Assembly (NCBI GenBank): GCA_013399875.1
Contig: VXAZ01007910.1
Coordinates: 282 to 64,281 of the forward strand
Direction: 5' to 3'
Origin: Gymnorhina tibicen
Lineage: Eukaryota > Chordata > Aves > Passeriformes > Artamidae
Length of the DNA: 64,000 nucleotides
Part shown: positions 1 through 11,728 of the stretch, piece by piece
Layout: each line of letters begins with the position of its first letter
How positions within the stretch are numbered: position 1 is the first letter of the stretch
Position numbers and translations under genes: made by a program
Notes under the pieces: model-generated
The model's database searches: none
Told to the model about the DNA's origin: nothing
The model's input: only the letters and a program-made list of their open reading frames with translations

Positions 1-3000
1 AGTTTAAATATTGGGAAATACTTTCTAACAAATGTATTATCATATCAAAGGTCCAGAACACATACAGACTGGAAGAAAAGATGATTTTTCTATTTCAAAT
101 AGGTAAGCATGCAGTGGATTCTACATCAAGTAGTCTTTAAAATACTGACATTATGACTCAATATTGTGAAAATTTATTTGGGTCTGTAGATAACCTTACT
201 GAATTTTACTGGACTGTTTTAAACATGGTCAAGGAGAAATCAAACACATTTCTTTCTTCATTATAAACACTCACTGATCCTTCGGGGACTGCAATTATTT
301 TTAACAAGTTAATAGTTATGCTGTGCTAAAAAAAAATTTTAAAAAGGAATGGATTTATTGGTGCAAAGCAATTCACTCATTTAAATTTACAGCTAGTAAA
401 TTAATTACCAAATAATTTTCAAGGCTTTAAAGATAAAAGTCTTAATTGAGAGCTGATTATTGATGCAAGCAATATAACTTTCTTAGAAATTTTTCTGTCC
501 AGTACTGGATTTTGGAAGTACATTATATCCTTAATAAATAAGCATACAATATGATAGATAAGATGTATAGCCAGAGGAACCTTTTTCTGCAGTTTTTGTT
601 TTGCCTGTGTCTTTAGTCTTCACAAATACAACACTATGCATTGTATCATCTATTTGAATACTCTAAGAGCAACCTACTTGCAGTTTCCCATTCCTGATAG
701 GGATGACAAAGCTGTTATCTGCAAAACTTAAGCATCATTGGAGGAGCAGCTGACAATCACAAGTAGACATTTGAAAATGGATTCTCCAGGTTTTTGAAGT
801 AAGCAGTCATAAGGCCTATTCCATATCTAAAGGTTCAAAATATAGTTAGAAATCATCAACAGAAGCAACTAAGAACAGGTATTCCCCCTAAACACTTTAT
901 TTTGCAGTTATTGGAACTATCACATAGATGGAAGAAAAAGGATAAATAGAATATTCTACCTCAGTGCCACCAGAAGAACCCACAAAAAACCAAAAAAAGA
1001 TATTTTATCCTCCTATACCTTACAATGAAGTAAAGCTTTACTGACACTAATAAAACAACCCTTTTTCAAAATTAAAACCATTTTACTGTTCTTGATAAAT
1101 ATATAGATATGTATAAATCATCTGGGATCTGGAGATGAGCAAAACACAAACACTATCATATGGAAGGGAAAACATAAGATTATCTGAGAAAATCAGGCAA
1201 AACCAGGAAAGTATCTGAGGAAAAACCCACTACATCCCAAGGACAATAAAGGAGATAATCTTGGCATAATAAAAGCTGCAGACAAACAAAATTATTCATA
1301 CAAATTTTCACTGGACAGAAATATCAAGGGGCTGAGAAAATTACACATGATCAAGTTAATATTTTCACAACCCCCAATTATAAACTTTCACAATGGTAAT
1401 TTTAAAAGATGTACAAAGGAAAATATTGCAAAAGATGAGCATGGAAAGGATGCAGTCTGCTTAATATTCACACTGCATAAGTACAAATTTGCAGATTACA
1501 CTCCTCCCAGAGCACGCCTGATCCTGAACTGATTTAAATGGAGAGTGAAAATCACAGAGGTGTCTGAGATCATTAAACACATACTAAGCTGTAATAGCTT
1601 TTGTAAGTACAGAGATTTATTCATGGGGCACAACAATAATCCTTGGTATTACAGGAAAAATAGTATATTCATCCTACTCTTCCTAACTTTTGGAGATCCA
1701 ACCAGATTGTAAAGTTAATTCACCTAAGGATTTAGCCTAGACAGACTAAGAGTAAATAGGACTTCAAGAAGTTGGAGAATTTCCTGAGGAAAAGAGAAGG
1801 AAAAAAAATGTTAGGAAACTTTGTGTACTTTCATAGATGTCTTTCTTCAACAGGATTCAAGCCAAACAATTATTAGATGCCTGTACCTGAAGATGCAATA
1901 GGAAAATAAACTGTTTCCAGCTTTTTCAGATCTGATGAAATTTGGCTGGCTTAGCTTAGTGAAGACAGATGGTTATTAACAACTCTATATACCCCTGGTT
2001 TGGGATGCAAAATCTTTTACATTTCTTCAAATCCTTTCAAAACAATGAAGATACGCTGTGTAGTGTCCACCATGATATTACAGGAGCATTAAGGCATACA
2101 CTGTTGTTTCTAACCATATTCCTGTGTGGTGACTTTAATCCATAGGCTGTGTTCCAGAGAATTCCTCAAAACTTTTTTTTAAAAATTTATGTTACTCCTG
2201 ATGAAATGCATTATGGGAAGAACAGAATTTAGTATCACTGTTTTCACAAGAGTGGAGAAGTCTGGAACTATGTCGAAACAGATTCAGAAATTTGAGGAAA
2301 TCTTGAAAAAAACCAGAGCAACAGTTGTATTCAAGGACTTCGAGATAAATCTGAGGAGGGATAAGAATAGTCACTTTGGAGCCAAATGGATTTGCTAAGA
2401 AATGCTGTTGGGAAATAGCAAATGAAACAGTGAATGATAATAAAACAAAATTTTAAAATAAAATATATCAGAGGGCAAAGGAGGTAAGATAAATAGAGCA
2501 GAAAAAAATAGGAAAATAAACAGAGCATTATTTCAGCATGTCCAGCTATCCTCAAGCTGTTGGGATATTTTACTTACTAAGTTATTTGAGGAAATATTGA
2601 AGGACAATTGCTAGAGAATGAAACTATGCCATTCAGTGTTTAAATGCTAAATTTAGTTAATTTTTTTCAGCTCTATTGTACATAACTCTAAGTACATCAT
2701 CTGTAAGTTAATGTGCTCATTCAAGTACCTATGCGTATATATATATATATATTATATACACAACCCAGCTGATATGCTTGTTCAGATCAAGCCAAACAAG
2801 CCCATCACATCAAAATAACTAAAGATTAATAGGTTTTGGGCACAGAATATATGCATAACCCAGAAAGAATTAATTAATCAAGTATACACTGCATGATGCT
2901 CACACACATTTTCTTGAGAAAAACTTGAGTAAGTTTGATGATCTGTGACAAAACTGATGCTGTAAAAAGCTATGAAACCTATGAAAAGTCTTCCTTCTTC

Positions 3001-3587
3001 TGCTGTGATGACTTATGAGCTTTCTTCACATATGTATTTTGTGTGGCAAAAAAGTCTTAAAACCTGTGGATCCAGGATAAACTTCCTATAAACTCAGTGA
3101 ATATCATCTGGTAAAAGTTATCTGAATATGCATTATCTACCCTACCTGGGAACAACAATTGCTAGATACATGAAGAATGGATCAAGGCCTCTGTATATAT
3201 AACAGGGTTTTTTTTTTTGGTTTACATACAAAGCTGGCTACAAAATTGAGTGGTTTCCTCCATCTCTTTTTCCCAGGTTAGTGAAGTTATTCATGTAAAT
3301 TTCCCTGACTGGTGAGTTTATTTAAAAGATATTCAAAATAGAATTCCCACTATATTGTTCTGTCAGAAAAAGCAAAATGACTGTAACTACCAAAAATGTG
3401 AAAAAGCATTTTGCAACTACATATTAAAAATCAGACACCAGGCTCAAGTTTTTACCAGGATCCAACACATTATACCTATTTTAGTTTCATTAAGTTGAAC
3501 TATGATCATAGCATTCTTCATGGCATTCAGCAAGGCATAAGCCATATTTAAATTTTCTGTTCACATCTTAAGAGAAGGAATTAATAT
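1..3587. other. AT-rich noncoding stretch
   Basis: No gene is recognisable on either strand. The open frames are short, lack coding character and are consistent with chance. The only local structures seen are a short TA repeat near 2737-2752 and a T run near 3210-3220. The sequence could be intergenic or intronic; nothing here decides between them. Confidence 0.6.
2737..2752. repeat. short (TA)n microsatellite
   Basis: An uninterrupted TA dinucleotide run of about eight units, followed by a degenerate AT-rich tail. It is a simple repeat with no associated feature. Confidence 0.85.
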
Positions 3588-3677
3588 GGCTTTTAAAAGT
3601 GGCCAAATGTGAAAGACTAAACATATTCAAAANCTTGAAAAGCTGGCCAAATGTGAAAGACTAACCATATTCAAAAA
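3588..3677. repeat. 44-bp near-identical direct repeat straddling a single N
   Basis: The segment 3601-3632 recurs at 3645-3676 with one mismatch (A versus C), and the short lead-in before each copy is also similar. A single N at 3633 lies between the copies. A lone N flanked by repeated sequence is what a gap-filling or contig-joining step leaves when two overlapping ends are not merged. A true short tandem duplication is the alternative. Confidence 0.8.
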
Positions 3678-3766
3678 TTAAATGTACCTTGCGTCTATGT
3701 AAATATATGTTCCCCTACAAAAAAAGTCATAACGTAGCTAAGTACAGCAAAATTATGCAAGATTAA

Positions 3767-4168
3767 TCTTTGCAGGCAATAGAAAGAGCACACTGGGTGA
3801 AAATGCAGACAGATTGTATTGTAAAATGGGTCATTTTGCAAAACTATTTGCATATGGAAAAATCTAATTTGGTTCAAAAGAGAAAGGTTGGTATTTTTCA
3901 TGTCTTTCATCTTAAGCAACACAGCCTCCTTGGTTTACCCGATTTTGTTAAAGAACTAAAGATTAATTTCTCCTACAAATTCTGTGTAAGTGATTTGCCT
4001 TCTTTACACAGAGAGCTGTTGAGTGCCTGGCAGCAATTTGTGGGTAATAGACTAGAGATGGCCATTTTGGTAAATTATTTCCTTAATGACCCTTTGCTTC
4101 ACAATTTGACTAATACTGCTGCTATCATTTTCCAGTCTCTGCAGTATTTTTTGTATAACCTGACATAA
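3767..4168 (+). pseudogene. probable relic of a LINE reverse-transcriptase ORF2 C-terminal region
   Basis: The frame is open from just after a stop at 3764 to a TAA at 4166, about 133 codons, with no ATG near its start; the first possible start codon is TTG at 3770. Numbering from that TTG, residues 54-63 read GLPDFVKELK, residues 76-88 LPSLHRELLSAWQ and residues 106-112 NDPLLHN. The order 'LP.hhR.LL.AW', then about 18 residues, then 'PL.hN' resembles the region after the reverse-transcriptase core in ORF2 of L1/Tx1-type LINEs. That match is from family memory, not from an alignment. No catalytic motif is present, so only the downstream part of the protein would remain. The copy is 5'-truncated and old. 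Birds carry few such elements, so it would predate CR1 dominance. A chance frame is the main alternative. Confidence 0.4.
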
Positions 4169-7100
4169 GTCAAGAATCCCTAGCCTTTCAACACATGGTG
4201 CCCTCCCTGGAAATTGACAAATAGAAGTAGTATTTGTTTTGTGAAATTACTTTCAGAAAAAAGAGACTCAGTAAAGCAAGGTCTCCCAATACACACTGAC
4301 AATATGGAAATCTGTTCTCAAGAAAGGTTTTTATACCAAGTATTCAGTTTATTCTACTGTTGGAATTCCATTGAAAATACCTGAAAAATAGAAATTGTAA
4401 AAAATCTGTTTTATTTCAGGACTAGGAGGACAGAGGAGCTATTAATTTGTAGATTTACTAATGTAATGAGCATTAGAATTTTTTCATGTATATACAAGAT
4501 TAAGATATAAAGTTAGTCTTAGAGAGAGGAGAAAAAAAAGGAAGAACAATAGTAATTTTGTTCATAGAATTGATACAGTTTTTTTCTGTTATTGTCTGGA
4601 AAGACAATGAACAGTCGAAAAACAGCTCCCGGACTAAACCTTCCAGGTAACTTTTTAAATAAAAATCAGGTCAGGTAATAATGTTCTGTTTCTTTTCTGT
4701 AGTCCACCTTAAGTTGATTTCATACACTTGAATTAGGAATTTTCTCTCATTGTATTAATTGAATGATTGTACCTCACATTAAATTTCTTTTCTGAATCCT
4801 GTAATTTTGGAACATATTTATTCTATGAATAAGGAGAAAAGTCTTGAAAAGTTATTATGATACATAAGCTATATATCTACAGTCTGTATTTGGTTCACAG
4901 TTTTAACATTCATTTTTAATTCTGTCTGTTAGGAATTTTTTGGAGGTCTAGGAGAGAGAGATGAAAAAAAAAATCAAGTAAGCAGAGTGCTAGACATAAT
5001 AACATGTGGTTTGTTTAAGCTTGTATGATCTCCAGTGCTCACTGTCCTCCTGGACCCAAGCAGGAACACGCACTGGATCAGAAACAGCACTTACAACAAA
5101 AGCCTTTCCAAGCCATTTTTTTGTTGTCCCAGTGGTACTTCTCAGTGTTATAGCACATTCCTCATTCCAAGCATCAATAATATTTAGAGACTCACCAGCA
5201 GCTCACTCCAAGGAATCTCCAGCTGGAAAAAAAGTTCATAGTTTCCTTATGAACTTTTCATTGCTCATACTCTGTATTAATAATTGATAAACTTCAAGAC
5301 TTCACTCTAAACTTCTAGCTCTAGTCACAGTATATTTCTCTTTTTAGTCCTCATAGAATTTTAATCTGAGCTTTCTGACTTTGCTGTATTGCAACAGGAC
5401 TTATACCTCTCTTGGGACTTAAAATAGCTGAAATTTTAGCTGAACTTATATTCATATTCTTGATAATTATTACATTATTTATGGGTTTCAATTTTAAAAC
5501 TCCTATTAAAAAACTGTATGCTGAACATTGGAGAGGATGACCACTTTATGAGTTCAATATCCTATGAGGCAAACTTTGCACAAAAGGAGCTAAAAGATGC
5601 ACTCAGTACATGTCTCTTCCAATTTTACAGATCAGAATTACCCATTTGTTTTGATAACTTAATCTTTAATTCAAATAATTTATATCATCATTAAACACTT
5701 TTTGGTTTTAAATTCTAGGTTTTGCTTATGTTTCCATGCATTTGAAGATAAACAAGTAGGGGAAAAACATACCCTTAGGAAATAGTAATTCACTAAGTAA
5801 ACAATACACTTTTCCCATGCCAGAGAGGATATGGAGTTACACAAGGCAATAGAGATACCAAAGAAGTCATTCGTAAGACTTCAAATATCAAAAATGCACT
5901 TAGTTTTTTCATGGAAAAGAAGTCTATTTTCTTTCCAGACCTCGGTAGCTAGAAACTTCTGCTGACCAGTACAAAGTGAAGGTTGAGCCAGTGGCCAAGC
6001 TTCAGTGTACCATCCAATGCCTCTGCAGATAACCCACATCTCTAGGAGTGCCAGTACCCAAACTTTCCTCAGGGGCACCTTACATTTTAATGAAACACAA
6101 GACAGGGATAGCGTGATGACATGCCTGTGATCCATAGAAAAATCAAGTAGCTGATCTTTTTAATCTCTGATTCTACTTTGTTATTAAAACTGTGCATAAG
6201 CTGGAGGGGAGGGAGGTAAACAGAGTGGATATGTCCTTTGAGACCAAAACCTAGCTGACAGCTTCAGCCAGGCTGTGACAACAAATAGAAAAAGAACAGA
6301 AAATAAAATACCTAAATAAAGTCAGGATAGCTTCAGGTTCCTAGAGCTTAATGAAATTCTCTTCTCAATCCTGAGCTTATTGCCTTCAACAAACTCACAG
6401 AGAAGAGTCGAAAGAGGATTTGAAATATTTCATTAACCCACGAAAGGACAGAGATAAATTTACAGACAAATTTCTTTTTAGAGAGGAAAAAAAACCATCA
6501 GTTGTGCAAGCCATTTGAAGAGAAGTGACAAGTAATAGACACCACCCTTTTCAGGGAGGAATCGAGGGGGGAAAATGGTGGGTGCGAGATCAAGATAGGC
6601 CTAATCAAATATGAATAAGAAGCCCAGGATCCTGACATATGCTCCTGAGATTCCAAAGTAATGTCTGATTCCATAAAAGAGCCACTGCTTCTTAAGGCAA
6701 TCCTCACTCAGACATAAAACCTGGTCTGAAAACTAGTCTTAATGATTAACACCACTGAGATCAAACCAGTCTAAATTCCTGACCCAATGGAAGAAAAGCA
6801 GCAAATGGGGGATATCTTTATATCTGCAGATTTTTTAAGCACTACACATGATATTTCCATAGGCAATGAGGGGAACAACTGCATGAATCTAGTTTCAAAC
6901 AGGCAGTCATCTCTTTAGTCCTTATGTATTCAGTTATCTGAAAGGACATAGAGAGTCTGAGAGGATTTGATCCATTTTTGGTCCAAAACCACTAAATATT
7001 GTATTAATATTTGGATAATAAATTTCATTTTCAGATTTCATCATCTGTTAATTTGAAAAATTAACCTGTACTCCAAGTACTTTTGGAGTGAAAAATTAGA

Positions 7101-10100
7101 AATGAAAAATTATGTTGATAAACCAGAAAAAGAGCTCTGGAAGATTCAGTAGAACCCTCTCCTTTGTAGTTGTCCCAGGGCAATAAATGCAAGATATGCA
7201 AATATGGGAAAATTTCATTGACAAAGTATCTTCTTCCTGGATGGAGAGCCATACCTCAACAGAAGGATCTCACGTCTCATTTCTCATATAGTCCTTAGTA
7301 ATGAGGTGGTAAGAGTGAGGTCATATGGCATATGTAAATATGTAAATTGATACTGAAAACCAAGGAATAGCAATTTTAAAAGCACCACCTATTAAACATA
7401 TGCAGGAGTTGGCTCAGAGTATCTTCTCTAGCTGTTCGTGTTTCTCTCTACGTTCACATATTGATCTCATATGATTTATTTGGTCATCAGCCTTAAGCCA
7501 CCTTCTGTTTTGTGCAGGAACATCATGTTTCAGGATTACTGTTCCTTTGGACAATGGGGAAAGGTTTGACACAATGTTGGTGCTCAACACAAGATAGACA
7601 TTAGATGTATAACCCAATTTTGCAAAGGTCTGATGAAAATATCAGAACGACTAAAAATATAAAAACTAAAATCAACCCTTCAGCCATTCTGGTGGATATA
7701 TGTTGAAATTACTACTAAAATTGAACTCCACAGTTGTGGAAGATTGTCTGCAGTAATCAATCAGAAGCTCATGGTTTCCAGGCCTATTGCTCTCAATTCA
7801 AAAGAAAATTTGTTCTGTTCCGTTTTGATTTTCCTCTAAACTCTGCAAAATGGTATACATTTGTTTGACAATAAATTCCAACAAGATCCGGTAATATATT
7901 TGTGGTAACTCAAAATCTGAATTCACCCCAATCTTAGCAGCATCCCATCGAATCTACTTTAAAATAGTAAAAACCTCATAAATAGAAGATATGTTAAATA
8001 TTAAATAAACCAAACAGTCTTATTCATGTAGCTTAAACTTGGAATCCCTCTCACCTTGACAACTTTGACAGAGTATCTTTTATCAATTCCTTGTAATAGG
8101 TGAGGTAAAGTAAAACAAATTTCCAGGTTAGAAGGTTTGAGCAATTGATGGAGGATATCATAAGATATAGTGACTTCCTAGGGGTTTCCTGTTTCATTTT
8201 CATTTAGGAGTAACTTTGCATGAGCAAGTGAACATGAATCAATGTCTGATGAGCAAAATACCTTTAGAGAAAAAGATATGGTAGATTTTTGGCAGGGGAA
8301 AATGAGAGCATCTTTTGAAATTACACTACTGGCTGCTCATGTGAACGAGGGAGTTGGGACCATTATGGGGACTGACAGAAGATAACACTGTTTATACTAG
8401 GAGTACTTTTCCCTTTAACAACTTGAATCCTTTTTTCTATGGTATGTTTTCCTGCCACCCGCATATACCAAAACCAGTTCAGTTTAATTTAATTATTAAT
8501 TTAATTATTTCATATTATATTAAAGATGCAGCACCAGAATATTGAACTGCAGGAGTGTCATGAAGTACCATGAGCACAGCCTCACTAATGTTAAGTGGGG
8601 GAAAAACTAAAACCAAAACGACACATCTGAAATAAGGAAAGATATTCAGAATGATATCTGGCTAAGCAGTTTTCTTTCCACTCTCCCCAGCCACCTTTTC
8701 CTTTTTTTATTAAAATGCTGAATTATTGCTACAAGTACTACATCCTAAGGAACTCAAAGGAATAAGAAAAGTCAAACTGCAAAGAATTTAAAGCAGATAA
8801 ATTGTGGGTACTTACATTTCACTTAGGAAAACAAAAAATCCTGCACAAGTTTGGAAGCCCTGAGCCTCAAAGATCATACTTTCTATCCCATCATTTTAAT
8901 GGCAAAAGTAGTTAACAAAGTAGAGCAAAGGAAATATAAATCACAGTAGACTCCAGTGTTTTCTACTCTCTGAAGGATTAGTAGATAATTAGTAAGGCAA
9001 ATGAAAAACACTTCCAAAAAGAAATGTTGCTAATGGAAAACATGGCTATATTTTACAGATTTAAGCACCTTGCATTTTCTGAATATTTATGCAGCAAAAC
9101 ATACACAAAACCTAAAAAAGAAGAGGCGCTATTCAGGCACTGCCACATTGAGTTTATAAGATGTTCAGAGTAGAGAGAATATTCTCAGTTATTTCAGTGT
9201 CATATGGATGGGAACATCATGGTCTGTCAAAAGAGCAGAGTGTCAGAGCAAGGGAGTAGGACCAGAGGACAGTGGGAAGAAATGCAAGATTCAGTTTCAT
9301 TGATATTCTGTGCAACTAAAGCAAGAGAACCTGCACCTGTCTGCCTGACCAGACATTTCAGCATTGGGAAATTAAAGTACCTCCATTGTTTCAGAACTAA
9401 CAAAAAGCATAACTCCTTTACCAGGAAGAGAGAAGACGCAATGATCACCTTACAAGAAAGGCAGCATGCACACTCCTAAGTCAATGCAGAAAGGGAATAA
9501 AACAGAAAAGAACTATATTTGAAGATTGTATATCATGTGCACAGATGCTTGAGCCTCTGCAGATCAGAAAAACACAATTTTGGCTGAGTGGTGTGAAAGA
9601 ATGAGAGTTTTCCTTGAAATCAAAAAAGCTTCAACAGGATAAAACCAACTTGCCGGCCTGATACTAGTCTTCCTTCTTAAAAAAATCAATTTTCTTTTCC
9701 ATTGGAGTCAACACACATCAAATCAGCCCTCACATCTAAGGATCGGACTCATTATATCTCGAGCAGGTTTCAGGGAGGAACTTATACAAGTGAAAAAAAT
9801 TAATTTGAGGAAAAGCATAGCACTGAAATTGCATAACACTGGAAATTTTCCTCTCTAAACAGCCTACATGGCAGCAAGGTTCCATCAGGGAGTTTCACAA
9901 TTTCAAAAGAGATTTCCAACATTTTACTTTAAATTTTATTTACAGAAACCATCCTTCTAAGACCAAAACCAGACTGGATTTCCGACAAAGCACTAGAATT
10001 CACTAAAAGCAAAGCATGAAAACATGTATAGAAATAGAACTTTTTAAAAATAAGAATGTTAAGAAACCCATGTTCTCACTCCAAGATTGCTTCTATACAA

Positions 10101-10117
10101 GGTTTAATCTACGCTAT
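4169..10117. other. AT-rich noncoding stretch
   Basis: No gene is supported. A minus-strand frame at 7414-7617 encodes a charged, helix-prone C-terminus but has no recognised relatives and no convincing splice context. Other frames (for example 5006-5287, 5881-6135, 9204-9479) look like chance. A 7-bp inverted repeat near 7072-7091 and AT-rich low-complexity sequence near 8483-8520 are the only local structures noted. Confidence 0.55.
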
Positions 10118-10420
10118 CTAATAACCAGTAGTAAAGTCATAGATGTCCTTCCACCACTTCAAAAGGTAGCCCAAGTTTACAATAATGAGCCAGGCTACTG
10201 AAATGCAAAAAAGCATTGTGAGAAAAAGTGTCAAAAGAAGTAAGTAGTCACAATTGTCCATATCCAAAGAAATAGTATATACCAGACACTGACCTGACCT
10301 CAATTCCTCAATTCTCTGCTGAATTGATTCAAGTTTGCTCCAACAACTTCTTTTGCTCAATTTCCCATCTGTGTTGACATCTGTCCCAAGGCACTTTACT
10401 TTTTTAGAGATGACAAGAAT
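10118..10420 (-). CDS. possible terminal exon encoding a coiled-coil/transmembrane tail (unrecognised)
   Basis: On the minus strand a frame stays open from a stop at about 10421-10423 down to a TAG at 10118-10120. It has no ATG near its upstream end, so it could only be a downstream exon. The product has a short amphipathic stretch (LESIQQRIEELRS), then about 29 strongly hydrophobic residues beginning LLLLTLFLTMLFCIS, then a charged end (KWWKDIYDFTTGY). That is the layout of a tail-anchored coiled-coil protein, with TMCO5-type proteins as one guess I cannot verify. The warning sign is that the hydrophobic part is encoded by a pyrimidine-rich run ending TTTGCATTTCAG, a good 3' splice site, so the 'membrane segment' may be a translated polypyrimidine tract. 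No partner exon was identified. Confidence 0.25.
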   Translation of the reverse strand: MLVISKKVKCLGTDVNTDGKLSKRSCWSKLESIQQRIEELRSGQCLVYTISLDMDNCDYLLLLTLFLTMLFCISVAWLIIVNLGYLLKWWKDIYDFTTGY

Positions 10421-10509
10421 TCAGAACAGCTTGATACTCTTACCTTTGAAGTCAGAGTGCCATATTTTTTTTCTTGGTTTGAGAGAAATTAGGAGGAAAC
10501 CTCCTGAGA

Positions 10510-11234
10510 TGAATGTGTCTTCTAAAGGAAGGCAGGTTTCAGCAGCCTTTCCCCCACAGGTTCGGAAGGAATTTCTTGGACAAAAGTGAGAAAAGACTGT
10601 TTATTTAACAAGCAGGGTGCATGCAGGCACGAGGAAGCAAAAATGAATAACGTTAGATAATAAAATCTCTGGCTGTGGAGAAAAACCTGGTAGATTCAGA
10701 GTCCTTTCTGTAGGTGTGGCTCTGCGCTCTCCGGATCTGGGGTGTGGCGTGGGCCCCTCCGGGCCATGGTGTGGGGCCTTCTGGTGATGGTGTCTGAACA
10801 GTTCCAGAATAAGAAGAAGCAGCCACAGTCCCAGGAAAACTTCCTGCCTCAGCTGGCTAAAAAGCGAAAGAGTGNGCTCTCCGCATCTGGGGTGTGGCGT
10901 GGGCCCCTCCGGGCCACGGTGTGGGGCCTTCTGGTGATGGTGTCTGAACAGTTCCAGAATAAGAAGAAGCAGCCACAGTCCCAGGAAAACTTCCTGCCTC
11001 AGCTGGCTAAAAAGCGAAAGAGTGCACCTTTCTTCCCTGCTGCAGAGCCGAGAGATGGGGAGAGAGCGAGCGAGATATCTGTGTTTTTGAACACAGCTGC
11101 CGAAGGAATTCCACTGCCTTCCCCCCCTGCTCCGCCCTCCTCAGATCTGGCTTAAAAGCACAGAAAGGCACAGGCTTCATGTCTGGCATAGAGCAGACAA
11201 TAGGGGATACAGCATCACAAAGTCACCCCAAACA
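10510..11234 (-). mobile_element. probable solo LTR of an endogenous retrovirus (ERVL-like), minus strand
   Basis: Read on the minus strand, the segment starts TGTTTGGGGTGAC and ends ACACATTCA, so it has TG...CA ends. The four bases next to it read GAGA on both sides on the plus strand (10506-10509 and 11235-11238), a possible target-site duplication. A TATA-like TTTTAAG lies at about 11152-11158 and an AATAAA signal at 10600-10605 (TTTATT on the plus strand), followed by a U5-like tail. No gag, pol or env sequence is attached, so this is a solo LTR. Without the internal duplication around the N it would be about 575 bp. The ERVL assignment rests on remembered resemblance of the polyadenylation region to avian ERVL LTRs. 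The plus-strand open frame across it has no coding meaning. Confidence 0.55.
10726..11024. repeat. 149-bp direct repeat either side of a single N (10875), inside the LTR
   Basis: Bases 10726-10874 recur at 10876-11024 with two mismatches seen (G/C near position 9 of the unit, T/C in the GGGCCA.GG segment). The only thing between the copies is one N. This is best explained by unmerged contig ends carrying the same LTR sequence, possibly from two alleles or two LTR copies. A real tandem duplication within the LTR cannot be excluded from this sequence alone. Confidence 0.9.
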
Positions 11235-11634
11235 GAGACTAGTATCTTAATAATAAAAGATAAAATGAAAGGTCAAAAATCTTTCTCAAAGAAAACTCAA
11301 GTTCTTACATAGACATTGTATGTTTGCCTCAAAGTAGAGTGTGACAGGCCTACAATCATAGTTCCCATGGTCTTATTTCTTCTCCCTTTCAATACCTCAA
11401 GCAACATAAGAACTATTCAACTTTAGGTTTTTGATTTTAAGCAGCCGAAAAAGAGCCTGATCTGAAATCCAAGGAGTTGGATTATATGTTCAGCAAAGAT
11501 TTAGGTATAACTTCCAACAAATCTTGCAATATTTTGGACATGAAAGCTCCTAATAGCATATCAAAGACTGGATCTATAATTGCTTCTGACTCATACAAGT
11601 GAAAGCACAAGACAGCAATGAATGACAATAGTTT
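11235..11634. other. noncoding stretch between LTR and microsatellite
   Basis: AT-rich sequence with no recognisable gene or repeat. It forms the flank of the LTR on one side and of the TA/TG microsatellite on the other. Confidence 0.6.
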
Positions 11635-11728
11635 ATGTATATATATATATGTGTGTATACATATGTATATATATGTGTGTATATATGTATATATATATAT
11701 CTGTATATATATCTGTATATATATATAC
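11635..11728. repeat. compound (TA)n/(TG)n microsatellite
   Basis: About 94 bp of alternating purine-pyrimidine sequence: TA tracts broken by TGTGTG and CTG units. The overlapping open frames rich in Tyr and Ile on both strands are translations of this repeat and are not genes. Such tracts are usually length-variable and can adopt cruciform or Z-type structures. Confidence 0.9.

Noticed and set aside
5620..5660. 'attttacagatcag' similarity to MIR
   Set aside because: Only about 14 bases match, with no further MIR sequence on either side.
7414..7617. Minus-strand frame ending in a charged helix-like tail
   Set aside because: Looks somewhat coding, but there is no recognised homologue, no upstream exon evidence and the frame is short.
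10742..11155. 137-codon plus-strand frame with a repeated segment
   Set aside because: It lies antisense across the LTR and passes through the N; the repetition comes from the assembly duplication.
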